From the IMG/VR virus record IMGVR_UViG_3300025289_000029, positions 1-61,576 of that record: 61,576 nucleotides of DNA. One strand, given 5' to 3'. This stretch comes from a virus. A program made the position numbers and the translations under genes. Shown here piece after piece: positions 26,593-34,857 of this stretch (its first letter is position 1; each line of letters begins with the position of its first letter). Below the pieces are notes generated by a model, which did not search any database, had not been told where the DNA came from, and was given only the letters and a program-made list of their open reading frames with translations.

Positions 26593-26593
26593 T

Positions 26594-27073
26594 TCAGCCT
26601 CCTTTCTTGCTGTCAATAATAACATCTTTTTGCAACGTTCTCAAGTACTCCTCGAACGTCCTATGTCGCTCAAGGTGTTCTCCAAGCTGAAACCCTAACT
26701 CGTGTGCAAGAGTGATAAGGTGCTTGGTCACAAAGCCACGGAGAGTCCTCTCGAACTTTCTGGCACAGCTAGGGCAGACAGACTCCAAGCTGAACAGGCC
26801 ACGCTCCTTATCCCAGCGGACTTTAAGATTGGCAACACCTTCAACGGTGATACTGTGGGTAGAAGGACGTTCGACAGCGCGAATTTCTTCTTCCTCTTCC
26901 ATCTCCACATCTTTCACGAGAAGTCGATCAGGAATTATAACCTCCAACGTTATACAAGATGATAAAGCCGATACATCATAAGTGGCCTCGCAATGTTGTA
27001 TGAGCCCTTCGTCAATCGCCGTTTTGACTATCGTCGCTATGTGATTGTAGGCGGTGTAGTTGTGTTCTAGCAT
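26594..27073 (-). CDS. Hypothetical protein
   Basis: 159 residues. An acidic stretch (VEMEEEEEIRAVE) separates an N-terminal alpha/beta part from a C-terminal part with one CPSC pair and a helix. Start overlaps the stop of the NrdJ C-terminal gene, so it is part of the same operon. Not recognised. Confidence 0.55.
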   Translation of the reverse strand: MLEHNYTAYNHIATIVKTAIDEGLIQHCEATYDVSALSSCITLEVIIPDRLLVKDVEMEEEEEIRAVERPSTHSITVEGVANLKVRWDKERGLFSLESVCPSCARKFERTLRGFVTKHLITLAHELGFQLGEHLERHRTFEEYLRTLQKDVIIDSKKGG

Positions 27074-27549
27074 TTGCTATACCCGCAAGCGTGACACTTG
27101 AGACAGCCTTCTTCAAAGACTAAAGGAGCACCGCAGCCCTCTTCGGGGCAGATGTCCCCGCTGACGCTTGCTACGGGGGCGCTGAGACAGGTTCTGACGA
27201 GAAACCTGAACACGTAATCAACTATCGACTGTGCGTAAGGGATGTCATCGTTCATCGTCCTACCGAGGGGCTCGAAGCGTTGACCTATCATCTTTCTGGC
27301 AATGTCTTCGAGCGGAACACCATATTGCAATAGCATACTGGTCTGAATTCCGATTGCATCCAGCAAGCCGGAGATAGTCGAGCCTTGCTTGTTGGCGACG
27401 ATGAAGACCTCGCCAGGTTGGTCATCATCATAGAAGCCAATTGTGACATAGCCCTCAAACTCTGGTAGGTCAATTTTATGGGTAAGCGACCGACGTGTTC
27501 TTGGTAATTTCTTACGACCATTTCGCACATGGTCTTCTACGTTACCCAT
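27067..27549 (-). CDS. nrdJ: Ribonucleotide reductase class II, C-terminal part (TSCPD + zinc ribbon)
   Basis: 160 residues. The segment RRSLTHKIDLPEFEGYVTIGFYDDDQPGEVFI ... GSTISGLLDAIG ... LLQYGVPLEDIARK ... RFEP matches the TSCPD domain at the C terminus of B12-dependent reductases. The end, CPEEGCGAP ... GCLKCHACGYSKC, is the terminal Cys-rich part that re-reduces the active site. In most relatives this is fused to the catalytic part; here a separate gene, split from it by a 65-residue gene, with start-stop overlaps on both sides. The two products probably assemble. Confidence 0.85.
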   Translation of the reverse strand: MGNVEDHVRNGRKKLPRTRRSLTHKIDLPEFEGYVTIGFYDDDQPGEVFIVANKQGSTISGLLDAIGIQTSMLLQYGVPLEDIARKMIGQRFEPLGRTMNDDIPYAQSIVDYVFRFLVRTCLSAPVASVSGDICPEEGCGAPLVFEEGCLKCHACGYSKC

Positions 27550-27739
27550 TGTGTGTCTCTTTTAGGTAACTCAGAACCTCATGCAACGTTTTGAAATCTT
27601 TGCAGTTGGGGCTACATCCGAAGTCATCACACATACCTGTGGTCAAGTGAATGTCAGGGTGGTCGTCATCCCAGTGAACAAACAGAACGTAGTCTTCCAT
27701 TCGCATAAGCCTGTCGAGTTCAGCTAGATCGTTATCCAT
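27542..27739 (-). CDS. Small hypothetical protein between the two reductase halves
   Basis: 65 residues, acidic, with DDFGCSPNC near the middle. The start overlaps the end of the NrdJ catalytic gene (ATGGATAA) and its stop overlaps the start of the C-terminal gene (ATGGGTAA). Not recognised. Perfect overlaps argue that it is a real inserted gene and not the remains of a linker. Confidence 0.55.
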   Translation of the reverse strand: MDNDLAELDRLMRMEDYVLFVHWDDDHPDIHLTTGMCDDFGCSPNCKDFKTLHEVLSYLKETHNG

Positions 27740-29297
27740 TCAACACCTGTACGCTTCTGCTCTTATCACGATAAACGGTGACACCTTTGCAGCCTAACTT
27801 CCACGCCTGCGCATAGGCTTCACGTATTGTCTGCCAAGTAGCACTCTGAGGGAGATTAATCGTCTTGCTGACAGCAAGATCGGTGCAATCTTGGAACGCC
27901 GCTTGATGCGCTAGATGCCATCCCCAGTCGATGTCTAAAGCAGTCTTCGGTGTGAAGTCAGACCCTGCTGCACGGAGTTTGGCAATGATAGGCTCCTCAA
28001 CATTGATAGGTGTTCGCTCATAACCCTCAGAGCCCATGTAGCGTGTGTAGCTCAACATGAAGTGTGGCTCAATACCTGAACTCGCACCTGCGATGATTGC
28101 GATGCTGCCTGTCGGTGCGATACAGGTGACGGTAGCGTTACGGCGTATGCCTCCTGTTATATCAGGTGACTCGAACGCAGGGAACGCACCTCTTTCCTCA
28201 GCAATTTTCTCACTCGTCTCGTGTGCTTTCTCTTGAATGGCAGACATGATTTCTCGACCAAGATCAACTGCCTCTTGGCAGTCATAGGGAATACTCAGAA
28301 GAGCCAGCGCATCGGCCCAGCCCATGACGCCTAAGCCTATCTTTCTCGTCCGACGGACGGCTTCGGTTATCAATTGGTCTGGGAAGCGGTTGACTTCGAC
28401 AACATCTTCGAGCATTCGTGTCATCGTGGAGACTATTCGGCAGAGCCTGTCCCAATCAAAACCATATGGAACATATGGAGGTGTTACGAAGTTACCTAGG
28501 TTCACGCTTCCCAGATTACATGCTTCTCCATGCAGAAGTGGAACTTCGCCGCACGGATTTGTCGCTTCGAGCTTCCCTAGCTTTGGGGTTGGATTATCAC
28601 GCTCTGCGCGGTCGATAAAATAGCAACCAGGATCGCCACTCTTCCAGGCTGATTGGGCCATCTCATCCAACAAAGGATTGCTATCAGCCGCGCGCATAAA
28701 CTCGTCGGTCAGCGCAACAGAGATGTTAAACGTGTTCAGCTTCTCTGGGTGGTCGTCTTTACAGTGGATGAACTTGTAGATATCAGGATGGTCACAGTGT
28801 AGAACCGCCATCTGAGCGCCATGACGCTTGCCGCCTTGAGTGATAACATCCGCTACGGACTGATACAACGCCATGAAGCCAACAGGCCCACTTGATTTTC
28901 CGCCGGTCGAATGAACTAGAGAGCCCTCTGGCCGCAGATGTGATAGTCCATAACCGACACCACCTCCCCACTGTTGAACCTTGGCAGCTAGGCGAGCTAC
29001 CTCCATGATGCTGTCCAACGTGTCCTGAACATGAAAAGTGAAACAGGCACTTAACATCCCAACGTCGGTGCCCGCGTTGAACAGCGTTGGACTATTAGGT
29101 AGACCATCAAGGTCAACCAGCATATCGAAGAACTTGTCGGCCCACTCCTGCTGTTTTTCAGGAGGTTCCGCTTTAGCCACATGCTCCGCGACCCGTCGGA
29201 ACATTTCTCCGGCGGTTTCCTGTCTGCCGTTTCTCTCTAACAGATAGCGTTTCTTGAGGACGACCTTAGCCGGTTCCGTCAGGTTCGGCTCCCGCAT
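27732..29297 (-). CDS. nrdJ: B12-dependent ribonucleotide reductase, catalytic part (NrdJ)
   Basis: 521 residues, shorter than usual (about 700 or more) because the TSCPD end is separate. N terminus begins at the 'LTEPAKVVLKKRYL' region. Visible: LPNSPTLFNAG, first active Cys in MLSACFTF, GGGVGYGLSHLRPEGS, NPCGEVPLLHGEACNLGSVNL with the radical Cys, and end LGCKGVTVYRDKSRS. It reduces ribonucleotides using adenosylcobalamin, without oxygen, feeding phage DNA synthesis. Overlaps the Sak4-like gene upstream by 32 bases. Confidence 0.9.
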   Translation of the reverse strand: MREPNLTEPAKVVLKKRYLLERNGRQETAGEMFRRVAEHVAKAEPPEKQQEWADKFFDMLVDLDGLPNSPTLFNAGTDVGMLSACFTFHVQDTLDSIMEVARLAAKVQQWGGGVGYGLSHLRPEGSLVHSTGGKSSGPVGFMALYQSVADVITQGGKRHGAQMAVLHCDHPDIYKFIHCKDDHPEKLNTFNISVALTDEFMRAADSNPLLDEMAQSAWKSGDPGCYFIDRAERDNPTPKLGKLEATNPCGEVPLLHGEACNLGSVNLGNFVTPPYVPYGFDWDRLCRIVSTMTRMLEDVVEVNRFPDQLITEAVRRTRKIGLGVMGWADALALLSIPYDCQEAVDLGREIMSAIQEKAHETSEKIAEERGAFPAFESPDITGGIRRNATVTCIAPTGSIAIIAGASSGIEPHFMLSYTRYMGSEGYERTPINVEEPIIAKLRAAGSDFTPKTALDIDWGWHLAHQAAFQDCTDLAVSKTINLPQSATWQTIREAYAQAWKLGCKGVTVYRDKSRSVQVLNG

Positions 29298-30102
29298 CTT
29301 CCTTCTCCCCTTTCAGCGCGTTCTCCAGTGTGGCAAGAAACGGTCGGTTCGTCCAGCGGACTTCCGAAGGCCGCACGCCCGTCCCTGTGCGGTTTTTGGC
29401 TATCGAGAACAAGTAGATACCGCCGTTCATACCCAGACAAACGGCGAGATCGAAACGTTTGACATCGGACTTCTCCCCTTCAGGGGCTATGCCTATGTCA
29501 CCGAAGATTCCCTTGATGAATGGGTTTACGTTGAATTTCTCACCTTGGCTGTCAAGGGCCACGATTTTCTTTGCAGAACAAGTTGCAACAACGTCCCAAG
29601 GACAAGCGGTTGTAAGAGGAACCAGTACGTTGTTCTTCCAGAGCTTGCGGATGCTAGGCCAGTCTCTAGCGTTGTCATAGCTCACAGGGGCCTGCAAGCG
29701 GGTCTGTGCGACGGCGCTGGCACGCAGAGACTGCAAGTGCTCGCCAGAGGACTTACCGAACACGGCTTCGGTAAAGGTGTCCTGCGCCAACTCCCAGCCG
29801 CGTTCGAGACCTTCGATGATGAGCACACCGCCCTTTGCCAGAACCTGTTGAGCTTTGGTGACAGCCGTCATCAACCCCTCATAATCGGCAATCTTGTACC
29901 AGTTCTGAGGGAGACCCTTGTCGTTGGTCAGCTTGGCTTTCACATCAGGAAACTTATCGATCTCGTAGTCCATAGAATCGTCGAGGTCGATAACGAAAAC
30001 TGGTAGGTCAGGCTCTTTCAGAAGTCTCTCACTGGCGAACGACAACGCTGCGTGGGTTTTCCCACAGCCTGAGTCGGCTGCAATCATAATACGTGTACGC
30101 AT
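29266..30102 (-). CDS. Sak4-like RecA-type ATPase
   Basis: 278 residues. Walker A ADSGCGKTH at residues 9-17, Walker B-like GGVLIIEGL near 92, then a RecA-like core (VPLTTACPWDVVATCSAKK). The layout matches Sak4-type single-strand annealing/recombination ATPases of phages (AAA_24). Good RBS (GAGGAG). It sits with a Cas4-like nuclease and a putative single-strand binding protein, which together would form a recombination set. The gap upstream (30103-30260) shows no convincing gene. Confidence 0.75.
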   Translation of the reverse strand: MRTRIMIAADSGCGKTHAALSFASERLLKEPDLPVFVIDLDDSMDYEIDKFPDVKAKLTNDKGLPQNWYKIADYEGLMTAVTKAQQVLAKGGVLIIEGLERGWELAQDTFTEAVFGKSSGEHLQSLRASAVAQTRLQAPVSYDNARDWPSIRKLWKNNVLVPLTTACPWDVVATCSAKKIVALDSQGEKFNVNPFIKGIFGDIGIAPEGEKSDVKRFDLAVCLGMNGGIYLFSIAKNRTGTGVRPSEVRWTNRPFLATLENALKGEKEDAGAEPDGTG

Positions 30103-30260
30103 GATTTATCTCCTCTTCGATAAACACACAGTAGGAGCGACAGAGGGGGGTTTGGTGCCGTCTCCAGAGCTTTCCCGTCGGGAGGCTGTCTACTTCACCT
30201 GCTACCAAGGCTACTAGCAGACTATTCAGTTGTAAGGACTCTATCGCTCCTGCTCTGTAT

Positions 30261-30551
30261 TTATCGGTTTTGGCTTTGGGCACACGTCCCTTTGCACTCT
30301 CCGATATGGGTGAAAGTGGTGAGGTCTCTCTGACAACCAAGTTCTCCCGCACTCGGTTCTATGCTCATCGGCTTTCGGACGAGCGGCCCCTGAAACTCAA
30401 ACGTTACGTCTCCCACTCTCAGCCGGAACGCTTTGTGATAATGGCCTTCTACGGACGAGTGAGTAGTTTCCATGCTTTTGTAGTTGGACAACTGTTCCTC
30501 AAGTTCTTTGTAACCGTCGTAGTCAAGCTGAACGTAGAGGTTGGTTCTCAT
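30261..30551 (-). CDS. Hypothetical protein
   Basis: 96 residues. The first 60 residues (YVQLDYDGYKELEEQLSNYK; VGDVTFEFQGPLV) look like a small alpha/beta protein. The C terminus may be altered, as another frame opens at 30352. Directly downstream of a gene changed by an 80-bp duplication. Not recognised. Confidence 0.5.
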   Translation of the reverse strand: MRTNLYVQLDYDGYKELEEQLSNYKSMETTHSSVEGHYHKAFRLRVGDVTFEFQGPLVRKPMSIEPSAGELGCQRDLTTFTHIGECKGTCAQSQNR

Positions 30552-30557
30552 TTAGAT

Positions 30558-30717
30558 AGGCTCCAGATCGCGGTCGGTGGGGAAGCCGCTTAGCTGAGCA
30601 GTGTCAGTAATCTGACAACGATGCGTTGGCCGAGCGCAGGCTCCAGATCGCGGTCGGTGGGGAAGCCGCTTAGCTGAGCAGTGTCAGTAATCTGACAACG
30701 ATGCGTTGGCCGAGCGC
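30558..30717. repeat. Exact 80-bp tandem duplication
   Basis: 30558-30637 and 30638-30717 are identical over 80 bases. The copy number change is not a multiple of three and alters the 3' end of the gene on the minus strand. Confidence 0.9.
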
Positions 30718-30826
30718 CATACTCTTTCTCGAACTCGTTGTCGTCTATATCCTCAGAGTCAAGGATGACGACAAACTCCCTCTCTTCCCCTTCGATAGTC
30801 TGTTCGTATCTGAGCAGCCATGCCAT
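30590..30826 (-). CDS. Hypothetical protein with C terminus altered by duplication
   Basis: 78 residues from ATG 30826 with AAGGAG upstream. The unduplicated sequence would end ...PTDRDLEPI then TAA touching the next gene's ATG at 30551; because of the 80-bp duplication it now reads ...DLEPALGQRIVVRLLTLLS. Acidic in the middle (DSEDIDDNEFEKEYG). Not recognised. Confidence 0.55.
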   Translation of the reverse strand: MAWLLRYEQTIEGEEREFVVILDSEDIDDNEFEKEYGARPTHRCQITDTAQLSGFPTDRDLEPALGQRIVVRLLTLLS

Positions 30827-30842
30827 TAGTAATCTCCTTCCC

Positions 30843-31697
30843 TTACTCATCAACTGTCACGTAGTCTGTCTCCGCTCTACCTGACTGGACGCTTTCCCAG
30901 TGTCCACAGTGCTCCCGTACCGGACACCAGGCACAGTGAGTGCCAGGGTTGGCAGGAAACGCTTTTGACTGCTTCATCGCAATCAGTCGCGGAATGAATA
31001 CCTCATCCATCCACTCGTAGTTGATAAGGTTCCGCCGCGACTCGACAATTGTCAGCTTGTAGGGCTCTGGGTTAACCTTGCCGTTCTTACCCACACGCTG
31101 ATGTCTGACAACGCTGTGCAAGGCGACAGTCTCGTCCTGCGGTTGCCAGATTCCCAGCTTGCGAAGACCCCAAGCGTAGACACTAAGTTGAATCGATACA
31201 TCAGCGTCTAACTGCGACTTCGTTCGCCGTCCTGTTTTCAGATCGATAAGGTGATTGTTCGCAGTCAGCAGGTCGATGTGGAATACAATGGGCTCACCCA
31301 GAACTTCTATCTTCCCGCCGAACTCAACCTGCGCCGGTTCAATGGTTGAAGCCACAGGGAGATACAGTTTCAGCATCCCAATGCCGTCTTCGTAGCTACT
31401 CTCTTCAGTAGTATTTGGGTATAGCTTATCAGCCCAAACAACGTTAGCTTTGGTCAGACCGTCAGAGAGAGGCTGTCCGCTGTCCCACGCTTCCGTGAAC
31501 GCACCGATAACATCATCCTCAAAGGGTGTGCCGCCTTGGAGACGTTCGCGGAAGTAGAACTCCATCGCTCTGTGGAAACAGGAGCCTAGATACATCGCGC
31601 CTGGATACTCAGTACGAGCGGACGGGGTAACAGACTCCGCAAGCTCATACTGGTGAGCGCAGACGGACAACCTCTCTAGACCGACGGTGGTACGCAT
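30843..31697 (-). CDS. PD-(D/E)XK nuclease, RecB/Cas4-like with Fe-S cluster
   Basis: 284 residues. Nuclease core VFHIDLLTANNHLIDLKTG near residues 138-155 supplies D, D and K; QLSVYAWGL is the following helix. Cys near residue 13 and CAWCPVREHC near the C terminus give four cysteines for a Cas4/AddB-type iron-sulphur cluster. It probably resects DNA ends for recombination with the Sak4-like ATPase two genes away. Confidence 0.85.
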   Translation of the reverse strand: MRTTVGLERLSVCAHQYELAESVTPSARTEYPGAMYLGSCFHRAMEFYFRERLQGGTPFEDDVIGAFTEAWDSGQPLSDGLTKANVVWADKLYPNTTEESSYEDGIGMLKLYLPVASTIEPAQVEFGGKIEVLGEPIVFHIDLLTANNHLIDLKTGRRTKSQLDADVSIQLSVYAWGLRKLGIWQPQDETVALHSVVRHQRVGKNGKVNPEPYKLTIVESRRNLINYEWMDEVFIPRLIAMKQSKAFPANPGTHCAWCPVREHCGHWESVQSGRAETDYVTVDE

Positions 31698-31916
31698 TTA
31701 GTCGAGACGCTGGCGCTTGAGCCAGAAGTTCGCGTGAGCGACTGAGCAGAACTGGTGGTTGATAGTGGGCTCTGAGACCCCGTTGACCTCGAAGGAGAGT
31801 GAGATCATAACGGGCTCATCGCCAACGCTCTTGCGACAGGGAATCGGCTGCTTCGCCTTCTCTCCCACGTAGATGTCCTCGATCTTGTCGCAGATGTAAA
31901 CCTGCTGTTCTGGCAT
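31698..31916 (-). CDS. Small Cys-containing protein
   Basis: 72 residues. Early YICDKIED and PIPCRKS, later FCSVAHANFW; the pattern C-x(n)-C ... C-x3-H resembles a degenerate zinc knuckle. It lies between the nuclease and the putative single-strand binding protein. Not recognised. Confidence 0.55.
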   Translation of the reverse strand: MPEQQVYICDKIEDIYVGEKAKQPIPCRKSVGDEPVMISLSFEVNGVSEPTINHQFCSVAHANFWLKRQRLD

Positions 31917-32013
31917 TTGGATGTTTCCCCTTTCTGTGTTGCGGAATGACTTTAACGGAGAGAGGTCGGCCGGTCAGCCTACCTACGAGTACGGTGTACC
32001 AAACATATTACCA

Positions 32014-32045
32014 AGTCTTCTGTCAACCTAGTCTTCTGTCAACCT
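32014..32045. repeat. 16-bp tandem repeat with TTGACA on the minus strand
   Basis: Two exact copies of AGTCTTCTGTCAACCT. Read on the minus strand each holds TTGACA, so it may be a doubled -35 region or an operator pair upstream of the 31916 gene; no good -10 follows at the right distance. Confidence 0.6.
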
Positions 32046-32102
32046 AACTCGCCCACTTCCCCACCCTCGACTAAACCGGCTCGACCTCAGTGTCTGGTTG
32101 GA

Positions 32103-32843
32103 TTAGGGCTCAGGGGTCGCCTCGACAGCGGCAGCGGCCTCGGCAACAGCCTCGCCAGCGACGAACTTCCCGTCTGCGTCGGTGTGGAAATGACCGTTGC
32201 TCTTGAGCCACTCTGTCAGCTTGCCAGTCTGAGCGTTCTCGAAGATCACGTCGGCCTGGGGGTGCCTACTGACGGTTGCGATGCTCGCCAACTGAGTGAA
32301 CAGCGCCTTCTCCGGCAGGCCCTCGATGCCACCCTCGCCCTGCAAAGAAGGCAAGATGGCCTCAAAGAGTTCAGTCGGGTCGGTCTGCTGAGTGATACCA
32401 GTTGCCTGCTTCGCCTTGGCACCGCCGAAGTGCTGAGCGATCTCATCTGGCTTGAGAGCCCTGATGGGGAACCGCTTGTCGGTGTCGGCACCTGTCCGGC
32501 GGTTCTTGCGTGGGAAGACTTCGACTTCGACGTAAAGATTGCGAACGGGCTCGTAGTCGTTCATGCCGAAGTCGCTGATGCCCATCTTGGCGAAGTAGTT
32601 GATGAGCTTGCCGAGGTCACTACGAGTGGTGATCTGTTGGTTCTCATCCTCTGGGATGCGATACCATTCCAGCTCGTACTTGCCATCGGGCCGCTCGAAG
32701 CGGAACGACAGTTGGGTCGTTGGGCGCTCTTCACCAGTCTCGTCGTCAGTGAAGGTCTTGTGCTGTTCCTCGACTTCCGTAATCTGGGCGAAGAACTTGC
32801 GGCCTCCCGTCGTTACGCGGGATGCAGCGAAACGAGTTGTCAT
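32103..32843 (-). CDS. Putative single-stranded DNA-binding / recombination accessory protein
   Basis: 246 residues. The first 125 residues form a strand-rich domain (KFFAQITEVEEQHKTF, TQLSFRFERPDGKYELEWYRI, NLYVEVEVFPRKN) that fits an OB-type fold. The rest is helical and ends in Ala/Glu repeats, like the acidic tail of SSB proteins. It is first gene after the minus promoter at 32908-32936, next to recombination genes. Assignment by context and pattern. Confidence 0.5.
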   Translation of the reverse strand: MTTRFAASRVTTGGRKFFAQITEVEEQHKTFTDDETGEERPTTQLSFRFERPDGKYELEWYRIPEDENQQITTRSDLGKLINYFAKMGISDFGMNDYEPVRNLYVEVEVFPRKNRRTGADTDKRFPIRALKPDEIAQHFGGAKAKQATGITQQTDPTELFEAILPSLQGEGGIEGLPEKALFTQLASIATVSRHPQADVIFENAQTGKLTEWLKSNGHFHTDADGKFVAGEAVAEAAAAVEATPEP

Positions 32844-32888
32844 ACAACCCTCCTCTGAAAAGCGGCTCCTGTTTCACACACTGAGCAC

Positions 32889-32977
32889 GCGAAACTTTTG
32901 CTTCTATATGTTAGTCCCGCCCGACCCCTTTGTCAAGCCTTTGAGGGGTTGACAGACGAGAAACTTTCGCTTAGTAT
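32889..32977. promoter_or_regulatory. Divergent promoters with paired operator-like palindromes
   Basis: Minus: TTGACA (32936-32931), 17 bases, TAACAT (32913-32908). Plus: TTGACA (32949-32954), 17 bases, TAGTAT (32972-32977). GCGAAACTTTTGC (32889-32901) lies just past the minus -10, and GAGAAACTTTCGC (32958-32970) fills the plus spacer. Each differs by one base from the palindrome in the promoter at 22.19 kb, so a single regulator probably controls all three. Confidence 0.75.
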
Positions 32978-33031
32978 TATAGAAGGCGACGGTCTCCGCA
33001 GCCGCCGTCTTTCCTTTAAAGAGGGAGTCCT

Positions 33032-34408
33032 ATGCTCGACGCCTACGACGAGTACAAGCAACAGGGCCTCAGACCAGTTAAGTGCTTTCCCAATTCCGTA
33101 CAGCCTCTCTGGTCTGAGTTACAGAGCGATGATGTAACAGATGAGGATATGTCCGGTTGGGAGGACTACAACGTCGGTGTCCGCGCCCACAAGAATATGT
33201 CTGCTTTAGTCTTTCCCAATTACTCTACTTATACCAAGTTCGCGCAGGCAAACTTCGTCGGAACGCCAATGGACACCGCCCCTGTCATCATGCACCCAGA
33301 TGCGTCTGTTGCCGTGTGGTTCAAAAACACAGCTTGGAAGCAGAAGAACGAGTCAATCGGAGACGCCCTGTTGGTGAACATAGGCGTCTTGCCTGCGCCG
33401 CCGACGGAGATCGGTGGCATCACCACTGAGTTTTTGCAGCAGAGTCCGGCGACGGTACTACCGTCACATAAGTTCAAATCAGGTGTCCCAATTAAAGAAT
33501 ATGTCTACGGGGATGCCGTCATCCCCCTCAAAGGCTATCTGTCGTTCGGCTTCATGGAACCGCGTCCGCTACTCGCCGGAGGGGTTCTCGACGACAAAAG
33601 CAAGCTGGCGATCACAGGGGAGCCTAAAATCGGTAAGTCTCGATTCGCTCTCAACCTTGCCTACTGTCTAGCAACGGGACAGCCTTTCTTAGATGTAGAA
33701 GTGACACAACCTGTAAGAGTCCTGTTCGCACAGTTTGAGGTCAGCAACGCCCGCTTTCATCAGCGCGTTATCGGCCTCGCACGAGCTTATAATCTCCCCA
33801 CTGATACCAACATTCCGCTTTACTTCGTAACGATGCCTTGGCTACATCTCGACGACACAGATGGGTTGAGACGTTTCGACCGTTTGGTACAGACCTGTCA
33901 GCCGGATGTTGTCTTCTTAGACCCGATGTACAAGATACATGGGTCAGAGGAGAACTCCGCGAGCGATATGCAACAGGGGCTTTATGACCACCTAGACGAC
34001 CTGATTAAAGAGCACGACATCAGCCTCATTATCACCCACCACGTTAACAAACGTTCAGATGCTAAAGGTTGGCTGCGTGTACGAGGTACAGGACAACTTC
34101 CTGCGTGGGTAGACGGTCTTATTACTCTCGACCGGCCTGGGCGTAGCAGCGATATAGAAGCTACCGCGTTGCTCAGGTCAGGCGAGGGGTTCGTAAAGAC
34201 GGTGGCGTTCAACGACCAACACCTGCTGATTTGCAAAGGCGATCAGGCTGCCATCGAAATCTTCTGTGCGGAGATGGCGCTTTCGCAACCCAGCATGACC
34301 CGTAGACAGTTGGCAGCGCGAGTCGCCAAAGAGTTCTCGATGACTACTTCTGAAGTCTACGACGTGTTCAAACATCTAGAGGACATCGGCTTCGTGCTTC
34401 CTCAGTGA
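33032..34408 (+). CDS. Primase-like / RepA-type helicase
   Basis: 458 residues, RBS AAAGAGGGAG. Residues 1-150 look like a prim-pol-type N-terminal domain in reduced form (YDEYKQQGLRPVKCFP; DYNVGVRAH). Residues 185-400 are a RecA-like helicase: Walker A ITGEPKIGKSRF, Walker B PDVVFLDPMYKI, then IITHHVNKRSD and a Q-Arg region (RVRGTGQLPAWVDG). The C-terminal 60 residues are a winged-helix-like part. Most similar in layout to plasmid/phage RepA helicases. It would unwind DNA for the family A polymerase. Confidence 0.8.
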   Translation: MLDAYDEYKQQGLRPVKCFPNSVQPLWSELQSDDVTDEDMSGWEDYNVGVRAHKNMSALVFPNYSTYTKFAQANFVGTPMDTAPVIMHPDASVAVWFKNTAWKQKNESIGDALLVNIGVLPAPPTEIGGITTEFLQQSPATVLPSHKFKSGVPIKEYVYGDAVIPLKGYLSFGFMEPRPLLAGGVLDDKSKLAITGEPKIGKSRFALNLAYCLATGQPFLDVEVTQPVRVLFAQFEVSNARFHQRVIGLARAYNLPTDTNIPLYFVTMPWLHLDDTDGLRRFDRLVQTCQPDVVFLDPMYKIHGSEENSASDMQQGLYDHLDDLIKEHDISLIITHHVNKRSDAKGWLRVRGTGQLPAWVDGLITLDRPGRSSDIEATALLRSGEGFVKTVAFNDQHLLICKGDQAAIEIFCAEMALSQPSMTRRQLAARVAKEFSMTTSEVYDVFKHLEDIGFVLPQ

Positions 34409-34857
34409 TGGAGCTTTGCGAACACACCTGTTTGAACGACCCGCACACTCAAGCGGCTTATGGTGGGTCAAAGTTAAGCTGTTGCAATCAATGTCCATCC
34501 TGCAAAAGACCTATCAGATATGGAGAGCTTAATGCCCACCTCCGAACCTGCCATGCGAGTTCTAATTTGCGGCTCAAGATTATGATAAGTTCTCTGACTT
34601 GGAAGTTGGCCGATGTGCTACAATCGGCAAGTTTTGAGATTGTAATCGCAGAGGCGTTATTCTGGCCCTACAGGGTTGATGTTCTTCTCGCGGAAGAGTG
34701 GCTTGGATTTGAGGCAGATGGGGCCTATCATTTTACACCGGAGCGGAAGAGGTATGACAAAGAGAGAGACCGAAAGCTGGTTGAGCGGTTCGATCTTCCA
34801 ATAGCTCGATTAACTGGATATGAGGTGGAGAGATTGTACGAAAGTCTTAGCCAATGA
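34408..34857 (+). CDS. Zinc finger + Vsr/DUF559-like nuclease
   Basis: 149 residues, ATG overlapping the helicase stop (TGATG). Residues 24-50 hold CPSCKRPIRYGELNAHLRTCH, a zinc finger. Residues 75-140 (RVDVLLAEEWLGFEADGAYHF ... RKRYDKERDRKL) show the D...ExD.xxH pattern of Vsr/DUF559 endonucleases. Could be a homing-type or mismatch nuclease. A related gene lies at 38440-38772. Confidence 0.7.
   Translation: MELCEHTCLNDPHTQAAYGGSKLSCCNQCPSCKRPIRYGELNAHLRTCHASSNLRLKIMISSLTWKLADVLQSASFEIVIAEALFWPYRVDVLLAEEWLGFEADGAYHFTPERKRYDKERDRKLVERFDLPIARLTGYEVERLYESLSQ

Noticed and set aside
29254-30006. Plus-strand frame of 250 codons
   Set aside because: Shadow of the Sak4-like ATPase gene on the other strand.
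30029-30352. Minus frame of 107 codons upstream of the Sak4-like gene
   Set aside because: Overlaps the 3' end of 30261-30551 and the start of the ATPase gene; no RBS and no pattern.
32184-32858. Long plus-strand frame of 224 codons
   Set aside because: Antisense to the putative single-strand binding gene; leucine-rich shadow with no RBS or family pattern.
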